Source: Nipponacmea schrenckii (lineage: Eukaryota > Mollusca > Gastropoda > Lottiidae). Taken from it: a stretch of 64,000 bases of DNA. The notes beneath the pieces were generated by a model. The model searched no databases. It had not been told where the DNA came from and saw nothing but the letters and a program-made list of their open reading frames with translations. The position numbers and the translations under genes are program-made. Every line of letters begins with the position of its first letter. Position 1 is the first letter of the stretch. Positions 48,222 through 59,988 of the stretch are shown here, piece by piece. The DNA is taken from contig CM060200.1 of assembly GCA_030562195.1 (NCBI GenBank), positions 13,578,001 through 13,642,000 of the forward strand, written 5' to 3'.

Positions 48222-51211
48222 GCAAGTGCGGCTAGTGGAAAATCAAATTTATTTTCTCGTTTATTTTTAACAGATTTTGTCCATTGAGTTCTCCGGGCTT
48301 CAACAGAAAAAAAATATCTTTGAAGTGATCACACCGTACCAATTGTAGTAAATATTTGTACACCTCCTTTATGATTCAATGGCTTCTTGATTCAAAAGTT
48401 GACGTCTGGTGTTCAACGGGAGTTGCTTTATCTTGCTTTGTAAATCACATGGATAAAATGTATTGCATCTGATGTTCGTTGTGGCCACCATAGCTGTTAT
48501 TCAACGCAGCACCATTTAGCAGGTTATAGGATGTTGATTTTGCAAATTACTTATTCCTTATATAGTTTAGTATGTTGTCCTCAATTCCAGTTAAAAATTC
48601 GATTAATTTTTTTATAGTCCAGTACATAAGCTGCTATCTGGTTCAATAGTTAAGTATATATTTCAACAAATATGGTTTGATTACAAAATAAATTTATTTT
48701 GGCAAAAATAACCCAGAGCCCAAAACAGTTCCAAAAAATATAATACAAGTACACACAATATAGGCATGCAAATGATTTGTCTTCAACTTTTGTGTAAAGA
48801 AAGGTATAATTAAGCCTCAGTCCACATAGACTGATAAACCATTTAGAATTGCTTTAATGTATATATTAAAGGTTATGTTTTCAACATTTAAAAATAAACG
48901 TGAAGTAAATATTAAATGATATTGGGCTTGTGTTTTAAATAATACTATGGTCAAAAGGCAGATAAATTAAAAATATCTTCAAATATTTTAACATTCACAT
49001 CAAATTAGTCCAATAATACATTTTAAGTCTGAGACATATAGATAAGTATAATGAAGAATCATGTGTGGTTTAAGTTGGTATCTCTATGATTCAACAAATC
49101 AATGACAAGGCATTATACATACCTTTACAATTTTTTAAAACAAAATCTCTAAAGCAGCACTACAGAATAATAAATTGAAAATACTCCACAGTGCCTTGCT
49201 TTACTTATATCACAATAACAAAGCTTAATATTACAAAAAAAAGTTCACAATTAACAAAAACAATATTGTCAGATATGTCTTGCATTAACACAGAATTCTA
49301 GCCATTGTATTATAGAAGTATATTTAGGATACAGCAACCAGCTTATGATAAGAAGTTTTGTGTATTTCAAGTTTGGTCACAGACAGCAAAATGCACAACA
49401 ACAAAGAAACACACTTAATTAAACCTAAATTTAAATCAGACTGACAATGTTGACTTGTTTTTCAATTGAATTTCTGACAAAGTAACATAAAATTATAACA
49501 TTACATATAAAAGCTTTCATAAATTCAATAAATAAATAATACAATAATGAGGGTTGATTATAATTTTAGCACTATATCGTTGTAATCAAATAAATACATT
49601 TATGATCTTCAAATAAAGAAGAAAAACAAACAAATATCTTAGAAAATATAATTTGAGATTCTCAAAATACCCTTTAACTTATAACAGTTAATGAAAAGTA
49701 GTGGTAATAGTATTAGTATATAGTAAAAGTATAATATTGATAATATATCACAATCTTACAGGGATAGTAAAGAGATTCTTAAAATCTTTCATTTGTATAG
49801 GGGGATACTCATAGAATCAATTCCACCATTTAAATTTTTGGTTAATGCCCTTTGTAATGCCATAAAGTGGCCAGTTTGAGTGGCATTGTAGGAACACCGA
49901 TGTCTAGAAGAAAATAGGAATGGTGCAAATTGATCCTATCAATGTCCCTGATACATGTAAACTATTTAGAAAACCTCTTGAAAATTCATTTAATACAAAA
50001 TCAGCTGTCAGTTCTGGTAGATTAAATTATTACAAAAAACTTATATATTAATGACTAGATTGGCTGTGGACTATTAAGAATTAAAAATAATATTTGATTA
50101 CATGCACAGACGTTTTTAATAAAGAAATAAAATAATGATTTTGATAAGAATTTAACATTATTCATTGGTAATGCAGTGTATTTCACAATGAAAAATTTTC
50201 AACAATTTAGGAAAATAAAAAAGAATAAATTTACAATATTATAATAGACCGAATGTGAGAACAGTAAAAAGAGAAATAAATCAGTCATTAAAGCTTATCA
50301 TTGTTTATACCATTGCCCCTGTTAATAAATAGAGAGCACCATGGTTAACTTTATCCAACACCTTTGTATAAGGAGGTGAAATTTAGCCAAAAAAAACAAA
50401 ATAGTGGCCTACCCATAATGTTAACATGTTAAAGCAAGTGATAATTAATCCTTCATACTAGGTTTAGCTGATCTGTAGTTTTACTACTAATCAATAATAA
50501 TTTCATTAGAAAAGATAAGCAGATATTTCAAACAAAATATTTAAAACCGGAAACAAAAGTGCAACAAAACAACATTTGACTGGAAATATTTATCACAATT
50601 TATGTTGCATTAAAAAGGCAAAACAATTGACATAACAATACAAAAACAAAACCACAACATACAGCACCAATATAACCCTTTTTGATAGACTATAATGCTT
50701 AATATAATATGATATAACAAAAACAAGACTAGTCAAGAATCTACCGGTAACCAGGTTTTGTTCAATTGTGAAAGCACAGATTCTTTTTTGGATTTTCTGG
50801 TATGGTCTACAATAGCTCTTGTAGGTAAAATTAAAACTATACATTATAAAGATATTAGTGCACACCTGCTATGAAACATATTATAAACAAAAGCAGTTGA
50901 TTTTCTTTTGTAAGTAGAAAAGTCTTAACATTTATCAGCCACACTTGTTTTATTAGACCAACTTAAAAGGATAGATTTGCTATTTTGGAGGGAAGGATTT
51001 GAGTTTTAATTATATGTAATTAGGACTAGAAATGTTTGGAATTTGTATCAATATTTATATTTATGTCTTTTTTATAATCTTAAGAAATGAGTCATCATTA
51101 AAAATTCATGTGGATTATTCTACACATCAAAAACATGGTGAATATGTCCCTTAAAATAGAATAATGATTTTTTAAACTTGTGCAGATGAGCACCATATCT
51201 GTTATCAATAT
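48222..51211. other. No gene recognised; may include CTR 3' UTR
   Basis: About 3 kb of AT-rich DNA downstream of the copper transporter stop. Only short chance frames occur. Part of it is probably the transporter 3' UTR, but I cannot pick a poly(A) site with confidence. Confidence 0.4.
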
Positions 51212-52398
51212 TTACATAGTGACATCACAAGAACAAGCCATACCCTCACCATTGGAAGTGACATTTGTTAATAATGTATCACTAGAAACATCTTTACTCA
51301 ATGGCTCTAACTCCTGACCTTCACCAATTTTACAATCAAATGTCTTCTTATGTAATATCATTATTTCTCTCCTCTTTCCATCTTCAAATTCACCCCATCC
51401 GAAGAAAAAATATCCTAACCCCAAACCAGCAATAGCTGCTGTACAGACCCAAACATTATAGGACATTACAGCTAACATTACCAAATATCCAGTTGCAAAC
51501 TGTACCACATACAAAAATGTCTGTGCTATATGATTCTTATTCAAAATATATCTCCTGAAAAATGGGAAATAAATTGTTAAACAAATCACTATAATTGTAA
51601 TAATCTTTGCCCAAATAAAGTCATAATACCACTGTCTTATTGCTAACAAGTAGTGGATTTTGTAATGAGCACAATCAAAATATGCTTAAAGGTCTTACCT
51701 GCAATTCAAATTTGCACATTTTCTCCCCAACTTATGACGGACAAATTTTAAACATTGAAAAGCAATAGCTAACATAACTAAAAATAGACACCATAAAAAT
51801 GTAGCTGAAAATAAAAGAATTAAAATATCTAATAAGTAATTCTTAACTGCTTTGATCAAGATGACATATTTTGGCTTTGAAAAGTAAACATGGATAATAA
51901 CGGGAAAACTGTATATTATTTGTTGTTTTAATTCCGGTAAAAGAAAGTCATAGATTTGAAAATCTTAAATAAGCAGAAAAATATCTTACATTTGCTATCT
52001 TTTAACAACCAGCCATAAAATATCATGTAATTACCATATGCTGTATGGAAGAATGCCTAGAATTAAGAATATAATGTAGTAGATATTAAATAAATTAGCT
52101 TAGTAAACCCTTGTTATTATTATAAACCAATCACTAGAATGTTTCAGTGCTTTTCAATGCAACTAGAGTTTGATATACACTATAAAATAGGCCTATATAG
52201 GAAATTTATTCTCATATCAACCTATTATTTCTCTAATATAAATATTGTGTGATTGAAATTTTAACACATTAAAAGGCAATATGAAAAAAGAAAAAACTTT
52301 TAATAAAGTAAGCTCATACCATTTACATATAAACTTACCTGATGTCCATCATGACTGATATGAGTGGAATGGTCAATGTTGTTCCCATGAGAACTCAT
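51212..52398 (-). CDS. SLC31A: CTR-family copper transporter
   Basis: Four exons on minus: 52339-52398, 52035-52056, 51699-51804, 51212-51554. They join in phase to 531 nt, 176 aa. The family has three membrane helices and works as a trimer taking up Cu(I) at the plasma or endosomal membrane. Exon 1 is a His-rich N-terminus (MSSHGNNIDHSTHISHDGHQ). TM1 is within ATFLWCLFLVMLAIAFQCL. TM2 (TGYLVMLAVMSYNVWV) holds the diagnostic MxxxM as MLAVM. TM3 (AAIAGLGLGYFFFGW) holds GxxxG. The C-terminus has Cys-Ser-Cys (ACSCDVTM). The extracellular Met clusters of vertebrate CTR1 are absent and His appears to replace them. It could be closer to CTR1 or CTR2; I cannot tell. An acceptor-like site about 50 bp upstream of the ATG suggests a noncoding first exon. 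Confidence 0.93.
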
Positions 52399-52844
52399 TT
52401 TCAACAGAAATAATAAATCCACCAGCTTTTTCACTACTGCCACTCTAATAAAGGCAAGATAATTTAATTACAACATATTCATTGGATAAACTTAGAGGCT
52501 AATGCTTTTAAGGAAATCAAAGATTATTATTACGTTTACTAAAATTTAGTTTAATCTTACAAGTACAATGATATAAGATATGAGTCCATGAGTTAAGGGT
52601 TTACTGAGTAAACATTAAACAGGTAGTACTAGTACTGGTAATGATGTGTCAACACACCTGCTAAAGACTAAAGGTCACAGTTGCATATTTCTCGTGATTT
52701 CTCAGTACCGGTACAGTAAAGGTGGAAGAATATAGCAAGATACTACTCAAAAAGCCAAGTGCATTGGAACACTACAACTGGACAATACAGAGCGCCTGTT
52801 ATTAATGTTGTGTTGTTAGTCTGAAACCGATTACCAGTCCTCTC
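52399..52844. other. Upstream region of the copper transporter
   Basis: Contains the probable 5' UTR acceptor near 52445 and likely the promoter further up. No metal-response element was identified by eye. Confidence 0.35.
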
Positions 52845-53312
52845 GTCAACAAAGTTTGTCAGAGAACTCGTCTACAATATTACCAAGACTACTTGTCAAA
52901 AAAATTGGTCAGAGAACTCGTCTACAATATTACCAAGACTACTTGTCAAAAAAATTGGTCAGAGAACTCGTCTACAATATTACCAAGACTACTTGTCAAA
53001 AAAATTGGTCAGAGAACTCGTCTACAATATTACCAAGACTACTTGTCAAAAAAATTGGTCAGAGAACTCGTCTACAATATTACCAAGACTACTTGTCAAA
53101 AAAATTGGTCAGAGAACTCGTCTACAATATTACCAAGACTACTTGTCAAAAAAATTGGTCAGAGAACTCGTCTACAATATTACCAAGACTACTTGTCAAA
53201 GAATTGGTCAGAGAACTCGTCTACAATATTACCAAGACTACTTGTCAAAAAAATTGGTCAGAGAACTCGTCTACAATATTACCAAGACTACTTGTCAACA
53301 AAATTTATTGAA
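52845..53312. repeat. Near-perfect 50-bp minisatellite, ~9 copies
   Basis: Unit TTGGTCAGAGAACTCGTCTA plus CAATATTACCAAGACTACTT plus GTCAAAAAAA, 50 bp, repeated about nine times with almost no variation apart from one unit shortened in its A run near 53200. Since 50 is not a multiple of three and the unit has no stop on plus, all three plus frames stay open. The resulting 120-150-residue ORFs are artefacts. Confidence 0.96.
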
Positions 53313-54469
53313 TAACTACAATATTCGTCTACAATGTACAATATTTGACGAGTTAATAACATGATTTAACTTCTTCATGTAGGAAGTCATACAATACTGT
53401 TTTTACCCCCCAACTTCCAGTATAAAAGCTATCAATTTTAAACTTGGCAGAGGGGTACTTATATGTATCCTGAGTATATTATCCAATGTATCGGAAGAAA
53501 TTTCAGTTCAATACTTAGAAAATTAATTAAAAATAGAAGGAATGGTCAGAATCGTCTGAAATTTGTTTTGAATATTCAGGACACATATAAGTACAGAAAA
53601 TCACCAAAAAAAAGACATCCAAGCTTTTCCGAATCTACTCATGACAATTGCTGTCAAAATAGTTATCAGTATGGGCGGTTGGAGTACCCTGCATGAGCCC
53701 ATCCAGACTCCGATTTTAATAATTAGTTTATTTGTCCTTTATAACTTAATAATTCTATTTACCTGAAAGAGCTATATTAATTTTAAAGCAATTTACAAAT
53801 AATATTTTACGATGGAAAGACCGGTGTTTACATAAAGGCCTACCGGTAAAAATTCCATAGCCGAAATAAATACTGGAACGAATCTCTTTCCATGATTGGC
53901 CTACATAATTTTATTTCGTAATCATATAATAAAACATCCAAAACGTTTATAGAATTAACATAAGATAAAATGAAAATTGAAATATTTTCTGGCAATAGTG
54001 AATAAGATATTGAACTTGCTTATCAAAATATGTGATAGGAGCAATTTGTACGAATTCCTGGGCATAGTTCGTTTCTGTCTGTGTTTTTACTGTCTATTGC
54101 ATTTCATCAAATAAAAAAAATTAAATCTTATATCCAAATACCACCTTATAAGTCAAATTTATCGAATAATCCAACATACTGTTTAAGATTCAAACAGAAT
54201 TCAAACAGATTCAAAGATTTTAACTCTCGAACATTTCCTATGTGATGTATTACACTTTACAGGCCATTTTGACTGTAGTTAGGTATCGATGGGCCAAATA
54301 TGAATATTAATGCATATTATTATCTTACTTTTGCAATATAATCACATATTTCAAAGATTCTGTAGACAACTGATTTTGACCCAATGTATATATAAGCATC
54401 TACGATATTAGTAAAAATAAAGGCCTATATAGGCCTATACAAATATGATATGACTAATATTGTAGACAC
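53313..54469. other. No gene recognised
   Basis: A 77-codon plus frame at 53463-53696 has no recognisable similarity. The rest is AT-rich without arrays. Confidence 0.4.
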
Positions 54470-55170
54470 AATAGAATTAAGCTACAATTTTCAATAAATT
54501 GAGCGTTAGAAGACGGCGGTAAAGTTCGATTTTGATGATTTTTCGATGAACGGTTTTTAGTTATTGCCCCTGCCTCAATATTTGTTGTAGACACAATAAA
54601 AGCTACAATTTTCAATAGATTTTAATGAAACTTGGTGTAAGCATTGGAATTGATAAGACGGCGGTCAAGTTCGAATTTGAAGATTTTTCGATGAACGGTT
54701 TTTGAGTTATTGCCCTTGGCTTAGTTCACGTCAAGAATTATTTTTGATGCAATAGAAGCTAAATTTTTCAATGGATTTGAATGAAACTTGGTATGAGCAT
54801 TGGAATTGATAAGACGGCAGTCAATTTTGATTAGTGCGATTTTTTGATAAACGGTTTTTGAGTTATTGCCCCTGCCTGTACATTTGTTGTACACACAATA
54901 GAAGCTACAATTTTCAATCGATTTAATGAAACTTGGTGTGGGCATTGGAATTGATAAGACCTCAGTCAAGTTTGAATTGACAATTTTTCAATGAACGGTT
55001 TTGAGTTATTGCCCTTGACTTAGTAAAATTGTGTCAAAATTCTATTGTGGTTGCAATAAGAAGCTTCAATTTTCAAAGGATTTTGATGGAACTTGGTGCA
55101 AGCATTTGAATTGATAAGACAGTAGTCAAGTTTGAATTTGACGATTTCCAATGAACAGTTTTTGAGTCTT
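54470..55170. repeat. Degenerate tandem repeat, roughly 125-150 bp unit
   Basis: About five diverged units share AGCTACAATTTTCAAT, GAAACTTGGTGTAAGCATTG, GAATTGATAAGACGGCGGTC and GAACGGTTTTTGAGTTATTG followed by CCC. Units vary in length and identity, so this is an old array. The same kinds of words recur in order in every unit. Confidence 0.75.
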
Positions 55171-56247
55171 CAATATTCAGTTAATGTTTTTTGAGTAATT
55201 GCTCAATTTTTTATTCAAATTCAATGCTGCCAGTGGTCGTATGTTACCTTGCCTGGCAAGCTATCTTTAAATAAATTCTAACTTAAATTTTCATATTTTT
55301 TTCTTTTTTTCCTTATTGTCAAAAAATAGCGAAATTTAAAGTCATCTACGATTTTTTGTGTGGCCCATTGGGTACATCTATGCCCAAACCTATAAACACA
55401 TATTGTGGACCTAGTTATTGAACTGCCCCTGCCTCCCCTATGTGGTCCCCACCCGACCTCTATAGGCCTATAATGAATTAAAGCGCCTTTGGTTCCAAAG
55501 CGTGTTTAATTGTAAAATGAACAGTTATCCTACTGCCAATGAACCATCATGATAGTATTGACCTAGGATAACTAGTTAATCATTATAGATTTTCTATCCA
55601 CAACGTTGTCATATTATAGTCTTCTATAATCTCTTATGATATAAAGCTTTTTAACAATACCAATAATCAAACATTCTTTTGTATTGATATTCCTTTTCGC
55701 CAATACAATACTAGACGACACTATCATAATATAGGTACGTTAGTTATTCATTGACTACATTTCTATGGTTGTGAACAATATTACAAACCATGTCCACATA
55801 GGAACGTTTAGTTGACATCGTTTGTTTGAAATATTCATTATAAAGAGAGAATCGGTTTGCTGTGAAAATTTGATTGCCTATTTAAAGGTCATAAATATTA
55901 TCAGTTGACTTATATCTTAATGAACAGTGACCCCTATCTCTTATAAATTTTTATGTTACTAAAAGGAGATTGTGGATTTTAAATATGTGCTTTGGATACA
56001 ATAAGGTTAGAGTGATATAGGTTGACTATTGTATTATTTTAATTGATTATTTATTGAACGAAGATTAGAAGACATTCAATATATATGGAGGATATACCAG
56101 TCCTATTGTATATTGCCATATTAACATTATACGCTGATCGATCGAAATGTCTTCAAGATAACAGAAAATGTTTAAGATGTTTACTTTAGACAAGGTTGTG
56201 CATTAAATGATTTACTCTGGGATTTAAAAGTAATTGATAGTGCACCC
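55171..56247. other. Upstream region of the 412-aa ORF
   Basis: AT-rich sequence with no recognised gene. The reading frame of the 412-aa ORF stays open upstream to about 56178 without another ATG. A possible acceptor (TTTACTTTAG) ends near 56190, so a noncoding 5' exon is possible. Confidence 0.35.
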
Positions 56248-57486
56248 ATGGCTGTGAATATGATTCAACAGCACTATGCCAAGCTGGACCTTTCTTCGCC
56301 ACAGTCATCGAACCATGAAGATCCCAGCAAGGTAACCAGATTAGCAGAGGTGAAAAAGGGTGCAGACTTTACCAAAGTGGTCAACGCTTTAGCAGAAGAA
56401 CAATGGAGGGGCAACAGTGTGGTTCCAAGGATAGTTGAAACAGAAGATTTTAGTCCACCAAAGAAAGTTCCTTCGGGTTTCAAATATGATGAACCGCAAC
56501 TATTACAGACATCTACTCCAATCAAACCATCAATGCCAGTGACTCGAGCAACACCATTGTTTTCACAAGACTTTTCAGACAGATCAAGTATTGGTACAAT
56601 ATCAAGAGAAATCAGGAACGTAACTTCCACTAGATCTTCACTGCTCTCCCTTTCTGAACTGTTGAATGATCATACTGAAGTGATGAACAAGATCCATAAA
56701 CAGCGTGTCAACAATGATAATAATCGAAATAAAAACTATAACAGTAATAATGATTTGATCATAAGAAGGCAACATCTTCTACCAGATATAGCAGAACGCG
56801 ACCCGAAAACATCAATTGACCTGGAGGAACTTTACTTTAATCCTTGGGGATCCCGAAATCTTGGTATGGACTCCAAGCTTGTACCCGAAGAACAACGGGC
56901 GAGAGCACACAACCACCATGTACCTTCCAGTAGAGTTGCAGTGAATAAACACAAAAGAGATCTACGAACTGAAACTGATTTCAGATCCCGAAATGGCTTG
57001 GTGAGGGTTGTGAAACAACCAAAACCTCTACCACCGATATCATCTTTTCAGTATCCACAAACTGCTCTTTTAGACGACCCGGAACATATTGGCAGGGAAA
57101 AAACTTACGTGACTTTAAAACGGATAGATCGAATCTTAAATCCCCAACAAACGTATACAACGGGGGAACTAAATTCTTCCGAGATTGAAATCCTCGGATC
57201 TGGATCATCATCTCCAATGTCCAATACGGGTAAGCCCAAAGAAGCAGATCAGCCTAAACATGCTACCTATCTGAATCATTCTGGTGGCGTCACTGTGGTA
57301 CATACTTACCCCATGACTAAAAAACGGAATAAGATACGTCTCACCAATACGGCTCCACATCTAAAGAAACAACCATACCCCAAAACTGGGTCTTTGTCGC
57401 CGCTTTTAAAGACATTAGAAAGTGAAAAATTAACCTCATATGAAAAATGCTCAAAATGGGTGGATAAATGTAGTGAATGGTATTAG
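56248..57486 (+). CDS. Unrecognised 412-aa single-exon protein
   Basis: One uninterrupted ORF starting at an ATG in good context (CACCCATGGC). The product is hydrophilic and basic, rich in Ser, Pro, Lys and Asn, with no signal peptide or membrane segment. Residues ~20-100 (EVKKGADFTKVVNALAEEQW) look the most ordered. A middle Asn-rich patch follows (VNNDNNRNKNYNSNNDLI), then Pro-rich and basic stretches. The C-terminus is unusual, ending CSKWVDKCSEWY with two similar CS.W motifs. Length and the absence of stops against an AT-rich background make it very likely coding. I do not recognise the family. Overlapping antisense frames are shadows. Confidence 0.8.
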   Translation: MAVNMIQQHYAKLDLSSPQSSNHEDPSKVTRLAEVKKGADFTKVVNALAEEQWRGNSVVPRIVETEDFSPPKKVPSGFKYDEPQLLQTSTPIKPSMPVTRATPLFSQDFSDRSSIGTISREIRNVTSTRSSLLSLSELLNDHTEVMNKIHKQRVNNDNNRNKNYNSNNDLIIRRQHLLPDIAERDPKTSIDLEELYFNPWGSRNLGMDSKLVPEEQRARAHNHHVPSSRVAVNKHKRDLRTETDFRSRNGLVRVVKQPKPLPPISSFQYPQTALLDDPEHIGREKTYVTLKRIDRILNPQQTYTTGELNSSEIEILGSGSSSPMSNTGKPKEADQPKHATYLNHSGGVTVVHTYPMTKKRNKIRLTNTAPHLKKQPYPKTGSLSPLLKTLESEKLTSYEKCSKWVDKCSEWY

Positions 57487-57610
57487 AAAATGTACACTTG
57501 CTGTAATAAGTAAATAGAGTTGTTCTTTTAAAACAAACGTTATAACGTTGAAGGAAAGTATATTATGTGTAAGCCTATTTGAGATTAAATGCAGTGTCTC
57601 CTTTTCGCCA

Positions 57611-57616
57611 AATAAA
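57611..57616 (+). terminator. Candidate poly(A) signal of the 412-aa gene
   Basis: AATAAA 125 bp after the stop codon. Position fits a short 3' UTR. Confidence 0.45.
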
Positions 57617-58619
57617 TTTGCAGGGAATTGGCACTTCCATTAAGCTCATTAGTGATTCTGCTCTTAGAGCTTTATCTATGTTGTGTTGTGCTTTCCGAGA
57701 CAGGTGACTATTTATCTAGGTATTATGTTTTTTCTTGTTTACCTCATAAACTTGAGGTGGTGGTTTTTATTTGACGTTCTTATCCCCCTTATGATTGTCT
57801 TAAGCATTGTATAAGTATCATTCAACATTTGCTGATTATATCATATTGTAAACATGTCTGAAGTATTAAATGAGCCAATAAGATTTCATTATAACGTGGA
57901 TAAAAGCTGTTTAAAAAGCACCATATTTTATGCCAATTTCCCATTGAAGATAGAGCAGTAAAAAAAGGATTATAATCGTACATAGAGACTAAATAATTGT
58001 TTAAATCAATATTTATTTTCACTAGATGTGTCACTCCTATTATTTACAATCTACAATATACAAATATGTGAGGTATAAAAATAACAAGATGTGATTCAAC
58101 CACAATAAAGAATATTCTTTTTACAAATACACTCTCAATATAATAAAAAATCAAAACAGCTTTAACAGATCTAGTGATGTTGCATATATTCCAGTGAACA
58201 TGTTCATTTTAGATGCCAACAATACATTTTGTTAAACCAATAAAGATTCAGGTAGCTGATGGAACTAGATTCAGGCACATACTTTTCAATATGAGAAAAA
58301 AACTTTTTCTTTAGAAATATGAATAAAATTAAACAAAGGAATAAAACAAAAGCATATAAAATTCCAAATTTTGACACTATTCTAAGCTGTAGCTGTTTTT
58401 TTTTCTTTCCGAAAATACCAGCTACTATCCAATTTTTGTGTGTTGATTACTCATAGAACAATTTTAGACTTAAAGGTGTATTAAATGCAGTACCCTTTTC
58501 AATATTATAATGCAAGATTTACTAATAGAAATCTATACTCAGATCTGTTAAATACATCATAAAAAAATACACTCTTCACAACAAATACTATTCATTCATT
58601 CAACAATCCCATCTTCCAA
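57617..58619. other. Intergenic, convergent 3' ends
   Basis: The plus-strand 412-aa gene and the minus-strand gene at 58620 end towards each other here. No further gene seen. Confidence 0.4.
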
Positions 58620-59428
58620 CTAATCTCCTTCACGACACTCTAGAACCATCCGTCTAAATCTGGCAGCAGAACTAGGTCTTTCAGGTGTAACACTACGATC
58701 TGACACAGGTGGTGATGGGGTTAACTTTAATCTGGAGCATTCACCATACCGATCTATAACTGTACTAACTGGAACTACTTTCAGTCTAGAAGCATTAGCT
58801 CCAGGTTTGAAATTTAATTGTTCATGAAGAAATTTCTTGTGAGGTAACTGTGGAAGATTAGAGGAAATACTGTGTGAAGCTTTCATTGGACTGGGTTTAC
58901 TGCTAACAATATGTACATTTGGTCTTGATCTGGAACTTGATGATGCCAGATGGTTCCTGAAAGAAAGATCAGAATTACAAACAGATTAGCTTGTTTTACA
59001 TATATATATATCTAGACTTTACCAGCAGACAGTAGCACATCAAACCCCATTCATTTCACTGCATTTTTACCAGCAGACAGTCATCAGCTTCATTTTGAGA
59101 ATGATCACATTCCTGGATCAAATAAAATTCAAAAAAGAAATTAAGCATTTCGCAGACTTATAGCACCAATTATCAGGAATAAATGAATGCAAGAAATGTT
59201 TTGGACTGTCATTCCTGCCACAGGTGCTTTTTTGTATTTAATTGCACATGGAAAAGACATAAGAATTTCATTCAGAATAGTGATATGGATAACCAAATGA
59301 ACTCAAGCTGGTAAAGTCCACAGACAACATTAGCCCTGTTATTATTGATTAATGAGAGTTGTACCTGGGTTTGACATGTATATCTGGTATTAATTCCTTT
59401 TCTAGTAAACTTCTTTCTTCTTTTAATT
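58620..59428 (-). CDS. Last two exons of an unrecognised gene
   Basis: Two exons on minus join in phase: 59365-59428 and 58620-58956 (stop). The visible C-terminus is about 131 residues. It begins with a charged helix (LKEERSLLEKELIPDIHVK), then a Ser/Arg/Pro-rich basic tail (HLASSSSRSRPNVHIVSS; SRLKLTPSPPVSDRSVTP) and ends with ARFRRMVLECREGD. S/TP sites suggest CDK- or MAPK-type phosphorylation. The style is that of a cytoskeletal or mitotic protein tail, but this is impression only. Upstream exons must lie beyond the LINE that begins 380 bp upstream, possibly outside the window, so the LINE would sit in an intron in sense orientation. Confidence 0.7.
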
Positions 59429-59805
59429 CTACAATAAATAAATTAGTTTATCATTCAAACTATTCGGATAACATCATAGATAAAAAAAAGTGGGAATATC
59501 TCAAAAACACATAACAAGTGGCCAAAAAAGTTTATAGCTTCACAGATATTTAACTCTTCATTTGCTTCTAAGAAGTTTCTTCCCTAAATGTGACAGTTTT
59601 AATATATCTATACATTTTAGAGAAGCCAGCAGTTCCCCAATCTAACATTTTAGTCTATAAGTCACAATTTGGTGGTATCCTAATGATCAGATTCTACAAA
59701 ACAAAAGAACACATCTATCTCCTTTGCAGAAGCAGAACATTATTCTAAAAATTCATGGTATCTTGATGTATGAAACTTATATACAGGGTTCACTCTTTAC
59801 AACAT

Positions 59806-59868
<63 letters not shown>

Positions 59869-59988
59869 ACAAAAGTATTATACAAATATGCTTTTCAATA
59901 CATTTTTACACACACAAACAATCCATTGTAACAAATCTACATTTACACATACATTTACAAATAAGATATATAAGCTTATAGGCTCATA

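Noticed and set aside
52845..53312. CRISPR-like regular repeat
   Set aside because: Units are directly tandem with no unique spacers, and the DNA is eukaryotic.
52856..53364. Three overlapping plus-strand ORFs of 123-151 codons
   Set aside because: They are frames of a 50-bp tandem repeat without stops. The same peptide appears in rotated frames, so they are artefacts.
56274..56630. 118-codon minus ORF opposite the 412-aa gene
   Set aside because: Antisense shadow; the plus frame is over three times longer and has a good start context.
59724..59981. ORF with a long phenylalanine run
   Set aside because: It is the poly(A) tail of the LINE read on the opposite strand.
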